Assembly: GCA_042092935.1 (NCBI GenBank) | Contig: JBELFK010000127.1 | Coordinates: 1-8,359 of the forward strand | Direction: 5' to 3' | Length of the DNA: 8,359 nt | Source of the DNA: JASMHC01 sp042092935 | GTDB taxonomy: Bacteria > Pseudomonadota > Alphaproteobacteria > Rhodobacterales > Rhodobacteraceae | The notes under the pieces: model-generated | The model's input: only the letters and a program-made list of their open reading frames with translations | The model's database searches: none | Told to the model about the DNA's origin: nothing | Position numbers and translations under genes: made by a program | In this document: positions 6,671 through 8,359 of the stretch, piece by piece | Position numbering within the stretch: the first letter of the stretch is position 1 | Layout of the letters: every line of letters starts with the position of its first letter

Positions 6671-7077
6671 TAGTTAAAATAGTCGCTTTTTGAGCGGATG
6701 ACCGACAGGAATACCAGCGTTGCCACTGTCGGCGTCAAAATTTGCGGCAACCCAAGGTCAGCGCGCACCGTGAAAAAAGCCACGATGCTATTGAGGATGA
6801 ACACCCCCATATAAACGGAGGCCCATTTTGGCCCCCATGATTTCCGCGTCCAAAGGGCGTAGAGAAAAAGCAGCGGGCCGATGATGTCCAGCACAAGAAC
6901 CACCGCAAATGCGGCCGGACCTTGGACGAACACACCAAAGAGCGGCAGACCGTTGGTCATCAGGTTCGGTGCATTCATGACCGCCCCGACCGCCCAGAGC
7001 AACATGACAACAGCAAGTATTTTTAGCGCGAGCGGTATGGGTCTCCATCCGGTCGGGCGTGTGATTATGTCGTTCAT
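6670..7077 (-). CDS. Small hypothetical membrane protein with four predicted helices
   Basis: I do not recognise a family. The 135-residue protein starts MNDIITRPTGW and has four hydrophobic segments at about 14-35, 53-76, 85-104 and 111-127. A short polar tail ends RSKSDYFN. Between helices 2 and 3 is a conserved-looking TRKSWGPKWASVYMG motif. The reading frame is open upstream to an ATG at 7245, which would add 56 residues including a basic stretch (LPRKSRRKN). I prefer 7077 because AAAGGGA sits about 8 nt upstream and the protein then begins just before the first helix; 7098 and 7191 are other in-frame ATGs. The TAG stop (6672..6670) straddles the IS junction: two bases are the TA duplication and one belongs to the IS. 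The gene diverges from the DUF484 gene. It may be an inner-membrane protein of any role. Confidence 0.72.
   Translation of the reverse strand: MNDIITRPTGWRPIPLALKILAVVMLLWAVGAVMNAPNLMTNGLPLFGVFVQGPAAFAVVLVLDIIGPLLFLYALWTRKSWGPKWASVYMGVFILNSIVAFFTVRADLGLPQILTPTVATLVFLSVIRSKSDYFN
6671..6672. repeat. Right copy of the TA target-site duplication
   Basis: TA directly outside the right inverted repeat, matching 5831-5832. It also forms the first two bases of the membrane gene's stop codon on the minus strand. Confidence 0.75.
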
Positions 7078-7171
7078 TTTCGCGATCCCTTTGTTCATAC
7101 CGCTTCTGTTTGATTGATTTTTGCGGCGTGATTTACGCGGCAGGTTACGATCCTTGCGGGCAAACTGGCAA

Positions 7172-7209
7172 TGATAGATCGTATCACTCATCTTGGCAGA
7201 TTTTGGCAG
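7172..7209. promoter_or_regulatory. Candidate operator: inverted repeat plus tandem direct repeat
   Basis: Within the divergent region, TGATA-(5 bp)-TATCA (7172-7186) is a perfect short dyad of the type bound by dimeric repressors. Immediately beside it are two tandem 10-bp copies, ATCTTGGCAG (7190-7199) and ATTTTGGCAG (7200-7209), differing at one base and in helical phase. They lie about 95-135 bp upstream of the membrane gene start and about 100-140 bp upstream of the DUF484 start. No regulator gene is adjacent. This is a sequence pattern only; a binding role is unproven. Confidence 0.3.
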
Positions 7210-7244
7210 GCCGGAGTGAAAACCCGCGTATCGAACAATAATCA

Positions 7245-7275
7245 TTGCGAAAACACGTCATCTGCGTGTTATAAG
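7245..7275 (+). promoter_or_regulatory. Candidate promoter of the DUF484-xerC operon
   Basis: TTGCGA (7245-7250) and TTATAA (7269-7274) are separated by 18 bp, a reasonable sigma-70-like pair. They sit about 35 bp before the DUF484 ATG, in an A-rich stretch (7272-7290) that stands out from the GC-rich surroundings. The intervening leader ends in GAGGCAGGA just before the start codon. Confidence 0.4.
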
Positions 7276-7309
7276 AAAAGAAAAACGAAAACATAATTCC
7301 GAGGCAGGA

Positions 7310-8017
7310 ATGAGCAGCACCGCAGAACTCGAAGAGGTTCTACGTGAGAAAATTCTCGCGGAGCCCAATACTATTCTAGACGATCATGATGTCATGAGTG
7401 CCCTAGTGCGGGCGAATGAAAAGGTCATGGGCGAGAACATTGTCGATCTTCGTGGCATTGCCATGAACCGGCTTGAGTCTCGACTGGGCAAGCTGGAAAG
7501 CACGCACCGCAGTGTGATTGCCGCTGCTTACGAAAATCTGGCTGGCACCAACCAAATCCACCGCGCGATTTTGCGCTTGTTGGACCCAACGGATTTCGAA
7601 ACCTTTCTGTCGGACCTTGGCACAGAAGTCGCGGACATTCTGCGTGTCGATGCCATGCGCTTGGTGCTTGAGACCCCTCAGGCTGAAACCAGTGCCGCGA
7701 TCGAAAAAATGGGCGATGTGCTCAGCGTGGCCGACCCTGGTTTCGTCGATGAATATCTGTCGCGTGGGCGCAACACAACAATTCGCCAGGTCACGCTTCG
7801 CCAGATCAGTTCTGGACCGGAACGAGTCTACGGCAAGGCGGCTGCGCATATTCGCTCTGAGGCCTGCATCAAGCTGAACCTCGGCGAGGGCCGCTTGCCC
7901 GGATTGCTGGCCATGGGGGCGGAAGACCCGCATCAGTTCAATCCCCAGCAAGGCACCGATCTGCTGGGGTTCTACGCGGCTGCGTTTGAAAAATTGATGC
8001 GCCGCTGGTTGTCATGA
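7310..8017 (+). CDS. DUF484 family protein
   Basis: A 235-residue soluble protein matching the DUF484 family in length and sequence. The N-terminal helical part contains ILAEPNTILDDHDVMSALV (about 15-33) and RGIAMNRLESRLGKLES, and is followed by a GAF-like C-terminal half with SEACIKLNLGEG and LLAMGAEDPHQFNPQQGTDLL. DUF484 genes typically sit immediately before xerC, as here, where the stop overlaps the xerC start (ATGA at 8014-8017), implying translational coupling. The biochemical role of the family is not established. The ATG at 7310 has GAGG and AGGA upstream. It is likely the first gene of its operon, facing away from the small membrane protein gene. Confidence 0.9.
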   Translation: MSSTAELEEVLREKILAEPNTILDDHDVMSALVRANEKVMGENIVDLRGIAMNRLESRLGKLESTHRSVIAAAYENLAGTNQIHRAILRLLDPTDFETFLSDLGTEVADILRVDAMRLVLETPQAETSAAIEKMGDVLSVADPGFVDEYLSRGRNTTIRQVTLRQISSGPERVYGKAAAHIRSEACIKLNLGEGRLPGLLAMGAEDPHQFNPQQGTDLLGFYAAAFEKLMRRWLS

Positions 8018-8359
8018 GCCTGATCTCTCCTGCGGCGCAGGATCGGATGCAGGCTTGGCTTGCGTCGGAAAAAGCGCTGAAGGGGGCCTCGGACAACACG
8101 CTCAAAGCCTATCAGCAAGACGTTCTCGGTTTCGTTGGCTTCATGACCTTGCACAAGGGCGAGCGTCGGGGCCTGACGCCTTTGGCGAAAATCACCGTGT
8201 CCGACATGCGCGCCTGGATGGCGCAGGAACGTGGGCGCGGAACGGCCGCCAGATCATTGGCGCGCAGCCTGTCGGCGGTCAAAACCTTTTACCGCTGGCT
8301 TGCGACCCGCGAGGGGTTTGAGCCAACGGCGGTTCTGTCCACCCGTGCGCCGAAGTTTC
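8014..8359 (+). CDS. xerC: Tyrosine recombinase XerC, N-terminal part (cut by window edge)
   Basis: XerC, with XerD, resolves chromosome dimers at dif sites during cell division. The 115 visible residues start MSLISPAAQDRMQAWLASEKALKG. They form the SAM-like core-binding N-terminal domain, with SDNTLKAYQQDVLGF and a typical ARSLSAVKTFYRWLATREG segment. The catalytic domain with the tyrosine nucleophile lies beyond the window. The ATG overlaps the DUF484 stop in an ATGA arrangement. The C over D assignment rests on the DUF484-xerC gene order as much as on sequence. Confidence 0.88.
   Translation, partial: MSLISPAAQDRMQAWLASEKALKGASDNTLKAYQQDVLGFVGFMTLHKGERRGLTPLAKITVSDMRAWMAQERGRGTAARSLARSLSAVKTFYRWLATREGFEPTAVLSTRAPKF

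Noticed and set aside
5830..6673. CTAG as a 4-bp target duplication
   Set aside because: CTAG occurs at both edges, but its G (left) and C (right) are also the conserved tip bases of the inverted repeats. A TA duplication within CTAG explains the ends better.
7403..7951. A 182-codon minus-strand open frame
   Set aside because: It is wholly antisense to the well-supported DUF484 gene and shows no domain or ribosome binding site.
1..8359. CRISPR arrays, tRNA/rRNA genes, toxin-antitoxin or defence modules
   Set aside because: No regularly spaced repeats, no tRNA or rRNA sequence, and no gene pairs of these kinds could be recognised on either strand.

Overview
The window looks like a chromosomal segment of an alphaproteobacterium, most likely a Rhodobacterales (Roseobacter-group) species. 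The clues are the GC-rich coding sequence, Roseobacter-like protein sequences, the priA / transaldolase / DUF484 / xerC neighbourhood, and a terminator style common in that order. This placement comes from recognising sequence character, not from a search.

Layout, left to right. Positions 1-2659 (minus strand) hold a tightly packed run. It starts with an MFS-type transporter (start 2659), continues with a MATE-family exporter whose ATG lies one base after the MFS stop, and ends with the first nine codons of a third gene whose ATG directly follows the MATE stop (possibly prmA). Positions 2660-2868 are intergenic and carry a strong hairpin terminator for priA. Positions 2869-5070 (minus) encode the complete primosomal helicase PriA. 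An 82-bp divergent region separates priA from a TalC-type transaldolase (5153-5806, plus).

An intact 838-bp IS5-family (IS427-group-like) element occupies 5833-6670. It has 17-bp terminal inverted repeats, a TA target duplication, and a transposase apparently made by -1 frameshifting. It lies between the convergent ends of the transaldolase gene and a small four-helix membrane protein gene (6670-7077, minus). The element landed exactly in the TAG stop codon of the membrane protein gene, and because the target is CTAG the stop codon survives. A 232-bp divergent control region (7078-7309) follows, then a DUF484 gene (7310-8017, plus). This overlaps by ATGA the start of xerC, which runs off the right edge.

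Functionally, most genes are housekeeping: replication restart (PriA), chromosome dimer resolution (XerC), and sugar phosphate metabolism (transaldolase). The left edge is a small exporter operon. The accessory material is the IS element and the unassigned membrane gene next to it. I found no CRISPR array, tRNA or rRNA, phage module or defence system, and nothing that clearly forms an undescribed multi-gene system. The most distinctive observation is the stop-codon-preserving IS insertion.
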